Positions 8,767 to 18,007 of a stretch of DNA of 64,000 nt are shown in pieces. The notes under the pieces are model-generated. The model had not been told where the DNA came from. It worked only from the letters and a program-made list of their open reading frames with translations, and made no database searches. This DNA comes from Bin127 sp965203505 (GTDB lineage Bacteria; Chloroflexota; Dehalococcoidia; Lucifugimonadales; Lucifugimonadaceae). Position 1 is the first letter of the stretch. Every line of letters begins with the position of its first letter. The DNA lies in the NCBI GenBank assembly GCA_965203505.1, contig OZ241880.1, forward strand, positions 1,736,001 to 1,800,000, in the 5' to 3' direction. The translations under genes were made by a program, and so were the position numbers.

Positions 8767-9798
8767 TTAATCCCAGTTGATGACGAATTTGCCCGGCGCA
8801 CCAGCTTCGAATTCTTCGTACGCCGCCGGCGCATCTTCGATCCCCGTCCTGCCCGTGATCAGCGTTCCCAGCGGTACGTCGCGACGCGCCGTGAATCGGG
8901 CCGCTTCTTCGAGGCCATGCGTGCTGAATGTCCAAGATCCAACCAGCGTCAAGTGTCGGTGGATGATGTCGGGACTTGGCTCAACGTGGAAATCGCCACC
9001 TTCTCCCACGAAGCAGCACCGCCCGAAGATGCGTGTCGACCGCACCGCTGCGAGCCGGGTCTCGTGAATGCCGATCGCTTCCAGAGTGGCGTCAGCACCT
9101 TCGCCGTGCGTCAAATCTAGGATTTGTTCAACCGCGGAACCGTCGCTGTTATCTACGACGTCCCATGCTCCAGCTGATTTCGCCATCTCCAATCGCTCGC
9201 CAGAGATGTCGACCGCGATCACTCTGGCACCCATCTCGGCGGCGAACATCATACCGGCCAATCCGACCGGGCCAGCACCGAATATCGCAATCGTGTCCAA
9301 GCCTGAGAGATTGAGCTTTTTCAGTCCGTGGAACGCGGTGCTGGCACCACAGGCTAGATACGCACCCTCTTCGTAGCTCAACTCATCAGGTAGCGGCAAG
9401 CAGGTCGAGGCGTGGGCAATCATGTAGTCGCCGTGACCACCATGGATCTGGTAACCGTGAGTCAATCGTCCGGTGCCGGCACATAACTGCGACCAACCCT
9501 CCTTGCAGTATCGACACGCCTTACACCCTTCATAGTGGTGCTGCAATATCCGATCACCGATCTGCAAACCCTCGACACCTTCTCCGATCTCAGCGACTTC
9601 GCCGCATGGCTCATGCCCTGGCCGTACAGGATCGCGTTCAGCCTCTTCCGGCGGCAGGGGAACGCGGTACCTATGCAGGTCTGAGCCGCACATCCCGGAT
9701 GAACGCATCTTTAGAACCACGTATCCGGGTTCCGGCTCTACATCCGGGTAATCGATCACTTCACATTGCTTGTCGCCCAAAAACCTGATGCCACGCAT
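8767..9798 (-). CDS. Zinc-dependent alcohol dehydrogenase (MDR family)
   Basis: The start at 9798 (MRGIRFLGDKQCEV) is set by a GGGGAGGAG sequence four bases upstream; longer frames run into the divergent aminotransferase gene. The catalytic-zinc motif MCGSDLHRY, GHEPCGEVAEIG, the structural-zinc cysteines (CKACRYCKEGWSQLC) and the Rossmann motif GAGPVGLAG are all present. Members oxidise secondary alcohols or polyols such as L-threonine or sorbitol with NAD(P). The substrate cannot be assigned. It is divergent from an aminotransferase across a 152-base spacer, so the two may share control. Confidence 0.88.
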   Translation of the reverse strand: MRGIRFLGDKQCEVIDYPDVEPEPGYVVLKMRSSGMCGSDLHRYRVPLPPEEAERDPVRPGHEPCGEVAEIGEGVEGLQIGDRILQHHYEGCKACRYCKEGWSQLCAGTGRLTHGYQIHGGHGDYMIAHASTCLPLPDELSYEEGAYLACGASTAFHGLKKLNLSGLDTIAIFGAGPVGLAGMMFAAEMGARVIAVDISGERLEMAKSAGAWDVVDNSDGSAVEQILDLTHGEGADATLEAIGIHETRLAAVRSTRIFGRCCFVGEGGDFHVEPSPDIIHRHLTLVGSWTFSTHGLEEAARFTARRDVPLGTLITGRTGIEDAPAAYEEFEAGAPGKFVINWD

Positions 9799-9950
9799 TT
9801 GCTCCTCCCCGTGCCAAACTTCGATTGAGATCATCGACATCACCCTTGAATAGGGTGTCGATGCGTGAAGTCTACAGTGCAAATTACACTTGGCACGCGT
9901 TAGCAAATACAATGCGTTGAGTTGACGTAGCAGATCGGAGACAGTCGCAC

Positions 9951-11162
9951 ATGACACCAACCACCACGCGTTTCAGTTACGAAGGTCTTTTCTCAGACAG
10001 GTCGGAAGACACTCCGATCAACACGGTGCCACACGCCGAATATGACTTTGCGGTGGCTTACCCTGCTCCTGAGACCTCCCCGATGGACGGTCTGGTGAAC
10101 GCGTTGCAGACCGCGATGGACTCCCGTGGCGACGAAATTGCCCGTCACATGGCCTACTACCCGCAACCGGCCGGATCGCCCGAACTGCGCGAATACGCCG
10201 CTTGGAAACTCGACTATGACCGTGGTTTCAAGGTCGGTATCGACGACATCTTGTTGACTGCTGGATCCGGTGAAGCTATCGGGCTTGCGATTCAAGCTCT
10301 GACCAATCCCGGCGACACCGCGATTACCGAACACTTTGTCTACAGCGGCACACTCGGCCAGTTGCAACGTTTCGGCAACACTGTTTACGGTGCCGAGACG
10401 GATGACGATGGTCTTGTACCCGACGCGCTCGACGAAATGATCACGGATCTGTCCGCCAAGGGCAAGAAGCCGAAGATGATCTACACGATCGCAGAGCACC
10501 AGAACCCGATGGGTCCGACACTTCCGCTGGAACGCCGAGAAGCGATCCTCGAGATCGCACACCGGCACGGAGTACCGATCCTCGAAGACGAATGCTACGT
10601 CGATCTCCGCTTCGAAGGTGAGATGCAACCTGCGTTTAGGTCGCTGGATGACTCCGGCATCGTGATACACGTAGCGTCGTTCTCCAAGTTACTCGCTCCC
10701 GGACTCCGTATGGGATACATCACGGCCGCGCCTGAAGTGTTGCGTAGAGCGATGAGCTGCAAAATAGGCTCTGGTCCCAACCAATTTGCCAGCTACGCTA
10801 TCGAAGGATTTTTGAGGAACAGCCTCGACGAGCACCGCGCTCGCTTCAACCCATTGCTCAAGCAGAAGCGCGACGCCATGGACGAATCGCTGAACGACAA
10901 CTTCTCCAACATCGGAGCGAGTTGGTCGAAGCCTGAAGGCGGCTGCTACACCTGGTTGACCATGCCCGAAGGCACCGATATCACCGCTCCCCGCGACGAG
11001 ATCTTCGCCGCCGGTGTCGGCTACAACGGAGGCGTCGGTTTCGCACCTAACGGCGACGGCCAGAACTGCGCCCGCCTGTGCTTCGCCTTCGAAACGCCCG
11101 AGAAGTGCTACGACGGTATCGCCAAGCTGGCCAGCCTCTTCAAGAAACGCGGGTTGATGTAA
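9951..11162 (+). CDS. PLP-dependent class I/II aminotransferase (LysN/MocR-like fold)
   Basis: 403 residues of the fold type I aminotransferase family. The internal aldimine lysine is K246 in SFSKLLAPGLRMGY. N185 in HQNPMGP, D213 in LEDECY and Y216 are the expected PLP contacts, and a C-terminal RLCFAF strand supplies the carboxylate-binding arginine. The closest general type is the 2-aminoadipate/aromatic or valine-pyruvate transaminase group, which lacks the regulator's wHTH domain. ATG with GGAGA nine bases upstream. The amino donor and acceptor are unknown. Confidence 0.88.
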   Translation: MTPTTTRFSYEGLFSDRSEDTPINTVPHAEYDFAVAYPAPETSPMDGLVNALQTAMDSRGDEIARHMAYYPQPAGSPELREYAAWKLDYDRGFKVGIDDILLTAGSGEAIGLAIQALTNPGDTAITEHFVYSGTLGQLQRFGNTVYGAETDDDGLVPDALDEMITDLSAKGKKPKMIYTIAEHQNPMGPTLPLERREAILEIAHRHGVPILEDECYVDLRFEGEMQPAFRSLDDSGIVIHVASFSKLLAPGLRMGYITAAPEVLRRAMSCKIGSGPNQFASYAIEGFLRNSLDEHRARFNPLLKQKRDAMDESLNDNFSNIGASWSKPEGGCYTWLTMPEGTDITAPRDEIFAAGVGYNGGVGFAPNGDGQNCARLCFAFETPEKCYDGIAKLASLFKKRGLM

Positions 11163-11174
11163 TTACAACGCTTG

Positions 11175-11195
11175 CCTCTCCCGACGTCGGAGAGG
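11175..11195. terminator. Stem-loop between convergent genes
   Basis: A 7 bp stem (CCTCTCC at 11175-11181 with GGAGAGG at 11189-11195) and 7-base loop sit in the 34-base gap between the convergent aminotransferase and fbp stop codons. There is no T-tract, so it could be a bidirectional transcription stop or simply a repeat hairpin. Confidence 0.35.
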
Positions 11196-11196
11196 G

Positions 11197-12183
11197 CTAG
11201 AGGGCGGGGGAGTGGAAACTCTCCAATAGAGCGACCTCGTCGTCGTTGCCGATGTACATCGGTGTCCGATGGTGTAACTGGCTTGGATCGATTTCTCGGA
11301 TCCGCGTCGTACCGTCGCTCGCCGATCCTCCCGCTTGTTCTGCCACAAACGCTAGTGGCGCACACTCGAAGAGGAGACGCAGTTTGCCGCTCGGACTGCT
11401 CTTATCACCAGGATAGGCGTAGATACCGCCTTTCATCAGGTTGCGATGAAAATCAGCAACCAACGCGCCTATGTAACGGCCCGAATATCCCTCGGACTTG
11501 ACGTGGGCAACCCAGTTAAGGTCAGGGGCGTTCCATTTACCTGAGTTACCTTCATTCGCCGAATAGACATGCGACGAGCCATGACTCGTGACATTTTCCT
11601 CTGTGAGAAGGTAGTCGCCGAGTGACGGATCTAACGTGAAGAAGTGCACTCCCTCACCAGACGTGTAGGCAAATATCGTGGAAGAGCCGTAAAGCACGTA
11701 ACCCGCGGCCAACATCTCCGAACCTGGTCTCAGTATGTCAACCTCGCCGGCGGGAACGCCTTCGCTCAAACGCCGGTAGATGCCGAAGATGGTTCCGATT
11801 GGTGCCGCGACATCGATGTTGCTCGACCCATCCACCGGATCGTAAACCACGACGTACTCGCCGGATAGGGCAGCGTCGCCGCAATCGATTAGACCAGCAT
11901 TCTCCTCCGAACTCATCGCGCAAACCAGCCCTGTTCCCAATAGCGCCTCGGCGACGACGTCATCCCCAATCACATCCAGTTTCTGTTGATCGTCGCCCGT
12001 GACGTTTGCCGCGCCGACAGAGCCGAAGATGTCTCGCAACGCCGCGCGGTTGATCTCCGACGAAATGAACTTGCCAGCTGAGCCGATGGCGTTGAGCAGT
12101 ATTGCCAGATCCGACGGGTCAGCAAACTCGTCGTTGGAGTGGTTCATCGCGAACTGAAATAGATTCGGAGGTGAGACTGCCAT
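11197..12183 (-). CDS. fbp: Fructose-1,6-bisphosphatase class I
   Basis: From the ATG at 12183 the protein has 328 residues, standard for class I FBPase. It hydrolyses fructose-1,6-bisphosphate in gluconeogenesis. Metal-site signatures are visible: SSEEN and YDPVDGSSNIDV, then GTIFGIYR, the substrate-loop region RYIGALVADFHRNL with KGGIYAYPGD, and FECAPLAFVAEQAGG near the end. Longer in-frame starts add an Arg-rich leader with no homology. It is divergent from the class I aldolase (206-base spacer), so the two enzymes of the fructose bisphosphate node may be co-regulated. Confidence 0.93.
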   Translation of the reverse strand: MAVSPPNLFQFAMNHSNDEFADPSDLAILLNAIGSAGKFISSEINRAALRDIFGSVGAANVTGDDQQKLDVIGDDVVAEALLGTGLVCAMSSEENAGLIDCGDAALSGEYVVVYDPVDGSSNIDVAAPIGTIFGIYRRLSEGVPAGEVDILRPGSEMLAAGYVLYGSSTIFAYTSGEGVHFFTLDPSLGDYLLTEENVTSHGSSHVYSANEGNSGKWNAPDLNWVAHVKSEGYSGRYIGALVADFHRNLMKGGIYAYPGDKSSPSGKLRLLFECAPLAFVAEQAGGSASDGTTRIREIDPSQLHHRTPMYIGNDDEVALLESFHSPAL

Positions 12184-12389
12184 GGTTCGCCAACCTTGAT
12201 TCGGTGCGTATCTAAGGGACTTTCGTGCCTGCATTATATGCCGCGCAAACCGAAACCTACGTCCTCTCGTCGCGGTCGGATTCGGCTTCATGCCGTATCA
12301 TTGCCAACAAGCCGAAATGGTGGCGAATTCAATCGAAACCAACCCAGATTTGATGAGCCGAGAAAGCAAGGATCGGAGGATGTACCAAG

Positions 12390-13394
12390 ATGGGTAACGA
12401 GCTTCATGCCACAGCGAAAGCCATGGTTGCGCGGGGCAGGGGAATCCTCGCCGCTGACGAATCTACAGGGACAATTGGGCGCAGATTGGCGTCCATTAAC
12501 GTCGCCAACGAGGAGCCCAATCGCAGGGCCTGGCGGCAGCTGCTGTTCACAACCGAGGGGTATGGACAGTACATCAGCGGGGTCATACTCTACGACGAGA
12601 CGCTTCGCCAATCCTCGGATGCCGAAATCCCGTTCGTGGAGCTGCTGCAAAACGAGGGTGTCATTCCAGGCATCAAGGTAGACAAATCGACGAATCCGCT
12701 GGCAGGTGCCCCCGGCGAATTGATGACTGACGGGCTCGACGGGTTACGCGATCGTTTGAATGAGTATTACGAACTAGGTGCGCGGTTCACGAAATGGCGG
12801 GCAGTCATCACGATTGGCGACCACATTCCATCTGACTATTGCATAAAAGTCAACGCACACGCGCTAGGCCGATTTGCTGCGTTGTCACAAGAAGCGGGAT
12901 TGGTGCCGATCGTAGAGCCAGAAGTGTTGATGGATGGCGATCACTCGATCGAGATGTGCGAGTGGGCGACGGAGAAAACCCTAAACGCGACGTTCGAGGA
13001 GTTGAGGACGCAGCGAGTGGACCTTGAAGGGATGGTGTTAAAGCCGAACATGGTGTTGAGTGGGACGGATGCTGAGAATCGGGCCGATGCGGAAGAGGTA
13101 GCGAGCGCAACGGTTGGATGTTTCAAGCGGACCATCCCGGCGGCGGTTCCGGGCATCGCCTTCCTGTCAGGAGGGCAGGGCGATGAAGAGGCGACCGTCA
13201 ACCTTGATGCGATAAACAAGCTTGCCCAGGCCGAAGGCGCACCTTGGGAGCTGACGTTCTCGTACGGTCGTGGATTACAGGCGACGCCGTTGAAGACGTG
13301 GAGTGGCGATCCTGACAACGTTCCTGCGGCACAGGAAGCCTTTATAGAACGTTCCATCGCGACATCCGCCGCGCGCGAAGGCAACTACGTCTGA
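12390..13394 (+). CDS. fba: Class I fructose-bisphosphate aldolase
   Basis: 334 residues of the eukaryote-like class I family (Schiff-base, metal independent). It interconverts fructose-1,6-bisphosphate with dihydroxyacetone phosphate and glyceraldehyde-3-phosphate. The N-terminal GRGILAADESTGTIG, VEPEVL (E176) and the Schiff-base lysine K218 in MVLKPNMVLSG are all present, as is the SGGQ phosphate-binding loop. ATG with GGAGG ten bases upstream. It is divergent from fbp and is followed after two bases by an M20 hydrolase gene, with which it is probably co-transcribed. The C terminus ends EGNYV and lacks the usual final tyrosine residue. Confidence 0.94.
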   Translation: MGNELHATAKAMVARGRGILAADESTGTIGRRLASINVANEEPNRRAWRQLLFTTEGYGQYISGVILYDETLRQSSDAEIPFVELLQNEGVIPGIKVDKSTNPLAGAPGELMTDGLDGLRDRLNEYYELGARFTKWRAVITIGDHIPSDYCIKVNAHALGRFAALSQEAGLVPIVEPEVLMDGDHSIEMCEWATEKTLNATFEELRTQRVDLEGMVLKPNMVLSGTDAENRADAEEVASATVGCFKRTIPAAVPGIAFLSGGQGDEEATVNLDAINKLAQAEGAPWELTFSYGRGLQATPLKTWSGDPDNVPAAQEAFIERSIATSAAREGNYV

Positions 13395-13396
13395 AA

Positions 13397-14566
13397 ATGC
13401 GGGACGAAATCTCTCGCCTCGTCGCAGCGCGTTCGGCGGACATCATCGCAACGCGCCGGTACCTCCACGCTCGGCCCGAAACCGGATTCGAAGAAAACGA
13501 AACCGCTGCCTATATCGCGGGACGACTCAGAGGTGCCGGATACGACGTGATCGAAGGGATCGCCGAGACGGGCATCGTCGCCCGATTGAATGGTGATAGA
13601 TCCGGGCGTACGCTGGCAATTCGCGCCGATATCGACGGTCTTCCGGTAGAGGAGTTGACGGGCCTCGAGTTCGCATCTAGGAATGGTCGAATGCACGCCT
13701 GCGGACACGACGGTCACATCACCATGGCGTTGACCGCGGCAGAGATCATCGCTGGGGTCCAAGATCAGATTGCCGGCGATGTCGTGTTTGTATTTCAACC
13801 GTCAGAGGAGCTCTGCAACGGAGCGATTGCGATGATCGACGAAGGCGTGATGGATCTGATCGATGCTGACGTGATCATCGGAACGCATCTGTGGAACCAG
13901 ACGCCGACAGGGTATGTGGGCGTGAATCAGTCAACCGTGTTTGCTGGTGCGGACCTCTTCGAGATAGCGGTAACTGGGCACGGTGGACACGGGGCGATGC
14001 CGCATTTGACGGTTGATCCCGTCGTGGCAGCAGCAAACATAGTCAACGCCTGCCAGACGGTCGTAGCGCGCGAGATTTCACCACAAGAGATGGGTGTAGT
14101 TACCTTTGGCAGCATCCAAGGCGGAACAGCCGGAAACGTCATCGCAGACGAAGTGCGTCTCAACGGAACGATTCGCTCGTACAACGCCGAGACCCACAAG
14201 ACCATCGCAGATGCCGTACGTCGTATCACTGCCAACGTAGCCGAATCTCTGCGAGCCACGGCGGATTACACGCGTCTAGCTGGAACACCGCCGGTCATCA
14301 ACAATCCCGATGTCGCCAACTGGATTACAAGCGTGGCCATGCAGACCATCGGTGAAGGTTCAGTCGGAGAGCTTGAACCAATCTCCGTCGGCGACGATAT
14401 GGCCGAGTTCTTGGACCGGATCCCCGGTACCTACTTCATCCTTGGCGCGTCAAAAGAGGGTACCGAAGGACACCACAACGCCAAGTTCGACTTCGACGAA
14501 GCGTGCTTACCGATCGGCACCGAAATCTTTGTCAGAGCTGCGCTAGACATCGATTCGATGCCGTAG
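13397..14566 (+). CDS. M20-family amidohydrolase (hippurate/IAA-amino acid hydrolase type)
   Basis: 389 residues. The M20D features are clear: HARPETGFEE near the N terminus, RADIDGLPV, the metal motif MHACGHDGH, the EE pair in QPSEELCNG, the inserted dimerisation domain (about 185-295, with TGHGGHGAMPH) and the C-terminal HHNAKFDFDE. These enzymes release amino acids from N-acyl conjugates. It starts two bases after the aldolase stop codon; the link to glycolysis looks like simple co-transcription. The substrate is unknown. Confidence 0.9.
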   Translation: MRDEISRLVAARSADIIATRRYLHARPETGFEENETAAYIAGRLRGAGYDVIEGIAETGIVARLNGDRSGRTLAIRADIDGLPVEELTGLEFASRNGRMHACGHDGHITMALTAAEIIAGVQDQIAGDVVFVFQPSEELCNGAIAMIDEGVMDLIDADVIIGTHLWNQTPTGYVGVNQSTVFAGADLFEIAVTGHGGHGAMPHLTVDPVVAAANIVNACQTVVAREISPQEMGVVTFGSIQGGTAGNVIADEVRLNGTIRSYNAETHKTIADAVRRITANVAESLRATADYTRLAGTPPVINNPDVANWITSVAMQTIGEGSVGELEPISVGDDMAEFLDRIPGTYFILGASKEGTEGHHNAKFDFDEACLPIGTEIFVRAALDIDSMP

Positions 14567-14593
14567 TCTCATTGTCAACCTTCGAAATCGAGT

Positions 14594-14884
14594 TCATTCA
14601 AGCCGACGTCTGGCAGCTTGGACTTCAGTTCGATCGAACAACGAACTGAATTGGGGTTTAAGCACGAGCGCTTCGACCGTCAGGTCCAGCCTACCTAATT
14701 CCCAAAGACGTGTGAATCCCGACTGCGGATCGTCAACGGATAACAGGTATTTGGCGGTCTGCAACCCGCCGCGGTCATTCACCATCTGAATGAAATAGGA
14801 CGCGTTGTATCGGCACTCCGTCAAAGCGCGTTGATAAATGTCTCGCATCGCGGCGTCGAACTCTTCTTGCAATGAATCGCTCAC
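14594..14884 (-). CDS. Conserved-looking 96-residue protein of unknown function
   Basis: The GTG at 14884 is preferred because longer frames run into the 3' end of the SDR gene. The product is compact and well ordered in composition, with a helix-rich N-terminal part (LQEEFDAAMRDIYQRAL) and a distinctive ECRYNASYFIQMV...GGLQTAKYLL...GFTRLWELGRLDLTVEALV core. I recall similar short proteins in many bacteria, often without a function, but cannot name a family with confidence. It is convergent with the hydrolase gene and lies downstream of two SDR genes on the same strand. Confidence 0.65.
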   Translation of the reverse strand: MSDSLQEEFDAAMRDIYQRALTECRYNASYFIQMVNDRGGLQTAKYLLSVDDPQSGFTRLWELGRLDLTVEALVLKPQFSSLFDRTEVQAARRRLE

Positions 14885-14921
14885 GTTTGCGACACCCTGA
14901 GATCGCACGGGTCTCAAAAAC

Positions 14922-15713
14922 TCAATAAACCGGCGCAGCCCCACCGTCGACGTTGACGGCTGCTCCTGAAACGTAACTAGCGGCTGGTGAGCAAAGGAAC
15001 GCGATGACATCCCCGGCTTCCTGCGCTTCGCCGATTCGGCCAAGCGGCACGCCTGGACCGAACGTCGCCCAGTGGTCTTCCAGCGTGTAAGACGGATCTT
15101 CGGCGTTCGCGGCTTCCCAGCGGATGCGGTGCTGGCGGCTTTTTAAAACGCCAACGCAGACCGTGTTTACGCGGATACCATGCTCGCCAAACTCTTTCGA
15201 CCACGCTTTCGTTAATGAGATGCCAGCCGCGCGGGACAGAGATGTAGGCTGGCTGCCACCCGCTGCGGCCTTGCCGCCCGGGGTCGTCGTGTTGCAGATC
15301 GCTCCGGAGTCTGATTCCTTCAGATGTGGCAGGGCGTACCTAGTCATATAGATTGCGCCTTTGACCTTGAGCGAGAAGTCGATATCGAGTTGTTCGTTGG
15401 TCATGTCCTCGAAGGTTGACGCCGAAGACGTGCCAGCGTTGTTGACTAGGATGTCGAGCCCGCCGAATTTGTCGGCCGCCATCTCAACCGCGCTCTTCAC
15501 CGCGGCTTCGTTCGAAACGTCCGCGGGTGCAGATATGACGGTGCTTCCAGTCTCGCCGCTGATCTCAGCAGCTACCGCTTCCAAATCGGATGCTGTGCGT
15601 GAAACGAGTGCAACGCTCGCACCTTCCGCAGCCATACGATAGGCGGCCGCTTTACCGATACCGTCGCTCGCACCAGTAACGATGGCTTTTTTTCCTGCTA
15701 ATCCGAGGTCCAT
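14922..15713 (-). CDS. SDR-family protein lacking the canonical catalytic tetrad
   Basis: 263 residues from the ATG at 15713, which has AAAGGAAA just upstream. The cofactor site is intact (TGASDGIG at 13-20, NNAG at 91-94), so a Rossmann fold with NAD(P) binding is expected. The catalytic residues are not there: where the family has Y-x3-K this protein has TSLSR (T157, R161), the serine strand reads NTTTPGG, and the usual Asn of the tetrad is replaced within LKVKG. The C terminus has the typical AASYVSGAAVNVDGG. It is a tandem paralogue of the next gene upstream, with the same substitutions. It may be a reductase with a relocated acid/base or a non-catalytic binding protein. Confidence 0.85.
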   Translation of the reverse strand: MDLGLAGKKAIVTGASDGIGKAAAYRMAAEGASVALVSRTASDLEAVAAEISGETGSTVISAPADVSNEAAVKSAVEMAADKFGGLDILVNNAGTSSASTFEDMTNEQLDIDFSLKVKGAIYMTRYALPHLKESDSGAICNTTTPGGKAAAGGSQPTSLSRAAGISLTKAWSKEFGEHGIRVNTVCVGVLKSRQHRIRWEAANAEDPSYTLEDHWATFGPGVPLGRIGEAQEAGDVIAFLCSPAASYVSGAAVNVDGGAAPVY

Positions 15714-15804
15714 GTAGTGAGTTTCCTTTCTCGATGTCGGGCTATCTTGATACTTGCGTTGACCAAGTTTCGACGCCCAATCTGTAAGTATCGCTTTTCG
15801 CGGC

Positions 15805-16596
15805 TCAATAAACTGGCGCCGCACCACCATCTATGTTCACCGCCGTCCCCGAAACGTAACTCGCAGCGGGGGAGCACAAAAAAGCGATCACGTCGCCGGC
15901 TTCTTCCGACTCGCCGACACGACCTAGCGGTATGCCCGGTCCGTACGACGCCCAATGGTCTTCCAAGGTGTACGACGGATCTTTTGCATGAGCCACTTCC
16001 CAATGGCGGCGATTCTGTCGACTCTTGATGGACCCGATGCAGACCGTGTTAACGCGTATGCCGTACTCTCCGAACTCTTTCGACCATGCTTTCGTGAGCG
16101 AGATGCCGGCGGCGCGTGAGAGGGAAGTAGGTTGGGCACCGCCGGGTGCGGCTTTACCTGCAGCCGTTGTTATGTTGCATATGGTGCCGCATTCGGATCG
16201 CTTGAGATGAGGCAACGTGTAACGCGTCATGAATATGGCACCTTTTACCTTGACACCAAAATCGTTGTCGACGAGTTCGTTGGTCATATCTTCAAAGCGA
16301 TTGGCGTTCCCTTGACCCGCGTTGTTGACCAGAATGTCGATACCACCGAGTTCGTTGGCAGCCTTGGTAACCGCGGTCTTTACAGCTTGTTCGTCGGACA
16401 CGTCGGCCGACACCGGGACCACCTTGCTACCGGTCGCACCGTTGATCTCCGCGGCGACAACTTCCAAATCGGACATGGTGCGTGCGAGGATTGCGACGCT
16501 CGAACCCTCCATTGCGAACCGCATCGCGGCAGCTTTTCCTATTCCGTCGCTGGCACCCGTGACGAGTGCGACTTTCCCTTTTAGTCCAAGATCCAT
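15805..16596 (-). CDS. SDR-family protein, tandem paralogue without canonical tetrad
   Basis: Also exactly 263 residues, starting MDLGLKGKVALVTGASDGIG. It aligns end to end with the downstream SDR, including the C-terminal DGGAAPVY. The NAD(P) motif is intact, but the catalytic positions read TSLSR (T157/R161) in place of Y-x3-K, NITTAAG at the serine strand and VKVKG at the tetrad Asn. Retention of the same altered positions in two diverged copies argues for function rather than decay. The gap to the downstream copy is 91 bases, and they probably form one operon. Confidence 0.85.
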   Translation of the reverse strand: MDLGLKGKVALVTGASDGIGKAAAMRFAMEGSSVAILARTMSDLEVVAAEINGATGSKVVPVSADVSDEQAVKTAVTKAANELGGIDILVNNAGQGNANRFEDMTNELVDNDFGVKVKGAIFMTRYTLPHLKRSECGTICNITTAAGKAAPGGAQPTSLSRAAGISLTKAWSKEFGEYGIRVNTVCIGSIKSRQNRRHWEVAHAKDPSYTLEDHWASYGPGIPLGRVGESEEAGDVIAFLCSPAASYVSGTAVNIDGGAAPVY

Positions 16597-16701
16597 GCCG
16601 ACGTTTCCTTTCTCAGATCGATGCTTCGGCGGAATGCACAGCGCACGCTTTCATTTGCCCAAGCCGCCGTTATACATTATCGTGAAATCTCAGCAACTTC
16701 A

Positions 16702-17970
16702 ATGACGACTACGAGGTCGAGCAAATTGACGAGCAACCAATCATCTAACGGTGAACTTGCCGACTCAAACTTCTCGAGGTTTGGGTCACAACCGGTCCCG
16801 CGGCGAGTGATCTTGGGACCCGGACCCAGTTCCGCCAGCCCGCGCGTTCTCAGGGCGATGTCGCAGCCCATCATCGGCTACCTCGATCCCGCGTACTTCG
16901 ACATTTTGGATGATGTTACGTCGATGCTCGCGGCGGTATTCATCACGAATCAGACGACGATGGCGGTCGCCGGTGCAGGATCAGCAGGCATGGAAGCCGG
17001 CCTGTCCAGTCTCCTCGAGCGAGGCGACAAGGCGATCATTTGCGTTAACGGTTTCTTCTGTGAACGTCAGATCCTAATGTGCGAACGCCTAGGGGTCGAA
17101 GTAATCCGGGTTGAAACGCCATACGGTACCGCCGTAGACCCACAATCACTCGAAGACGCGCTACGAGCCAATCCCGATACCAAATTGGTCTCCGCCATTC
17201 ATGCCGAGACATCCGCGGGAACGCTACAAGACATAGGTGTTTTGTCGGCCTTGGCACATGACCACGATGCGTTGTTCATGACCGACGTGGTTACCTCCTT
17301 GGCCGGAACCCCGGTCGAGTTCGATGCTTGGGAAGTCGACTACGCGTACGGCGGTTCGCAGAAGTGTTTCGCAGCACCGCCTGGCATCAGCCCGGTAGCC
17401 ATCTCGGACCGCGCACTAGATCACATAAAAAACCGGAAGACTTTGCCAAGTTCCTGGTACTTAGATCTGTCACTCATCTCTGAATATTGGGGGCCAAACC
17501 ACACGCACCACCACACTAGCCCCGTGAGCATGATTTACGGACTCCGCGAAGCATTGGCGTTGGTACATGAAGAAGGCTTGGAGACGCGTTGGTTGCGACA
17601 CGAGAAAGTAGCTCAGGCGCTACGAGCAGGTCTCGAAGCGTTAGGCCTCGGATCTCCAGTCGATCCTGACCACTTGCTAAACCAGTTGACTGTCGTCTCC
17701 CTACCCGAAGGCATCGACGATGGCGAACTGCGTTCAGCTCTGTTGAACGAATACTCGATCGAGGTCGGACGTGGACTAGGGCAGTTCGCGGGTAAAGTCA
17801 TCCGCGTAGGACTGATGGGCGAGTCGTGCGTTCCCGCGAACGTATTCGGATTGCTTAGCGCGTTGGAGCACATACTGCCGCGGCTTGGTTACGAAGTGCC
17901 GAGGGGAGACGCCGTTGCCGCCGCGTCGCGTACTTTAGCAGCAGATCCATCGCCGGTCGCGACGATTTGA
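16702..17970 (+). CDS. Class V aminotransferase (alanine/serine-glyoxylate type)
   Basis: From the ATG at 16702 the protein has 422 residues. The family signatures are LGPGPSSASPRVL near the N terminus, the GAGSAGMEA cofactor loop, HAETSAGTLQD, TDVVTSLAGTPVEFD and the PLP lysine in GGSQKCFAAPPG (K221 from this start). HHHTSPVSMIYGLREAL is typical of alanine-glyoxylate aminotransferase. It would convert glyoxylate to glycine at the expense of alanine or serine, which fits the glycolate oxidase genes in the window. No convincing Shine-Dalgarno sequence is visible, so the start is uncertain; an upstream in-frame start at 16621 overlaps nothing. Confidence 0.88.
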   Translation: MTTTRSSKLTSNQSSNGELADSNFSRFGSQPVPRRVILGPGPSSASPRVLRAMSQPIIGYLDPAYFDILDDVTSMLAAVFITNQTTMAVAGAGSAGMEAGLSSLLERGDKAIICVNGFFCERQILMCERLGVEVIRVETPYGTAVDPQSLEDALRANPDTKLVSAIHAETSAGTLQDIGVLSALAHDHDALFMTDVVTSLAGTPVEFDAWEVDYAYGGSQKCFAAPPGISPVAISDRALDHIKNRKTLPSSWYLDLSLISEYWGPNHTHHHTSPVSMIYGLREALALVHEEGLETRWLRHEKVAQALRAGLEALGLGSPVDPDHLLNQLTVVSLPEGIDDGELRSALLNEYSIEVGRGLGQFAGKVIRVGLMGESCVPANVFGLLSALEHILPRLGYEVPRGDAVAAASRTLAADPSPVATI

Positions 17971-18007
17971 GCGATGACAACGCTGAGTCGAAAGTTCGGT
18001 GTATCTA

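Noticed and set aside
9799..9960. Longer N terminus for the zinc dehydrogenase ending at 8767
   Set aside because: It would overlap the divergent aminotransferase start, and the GGGGAGGAG before the ATG at 9798 gives a much better start.
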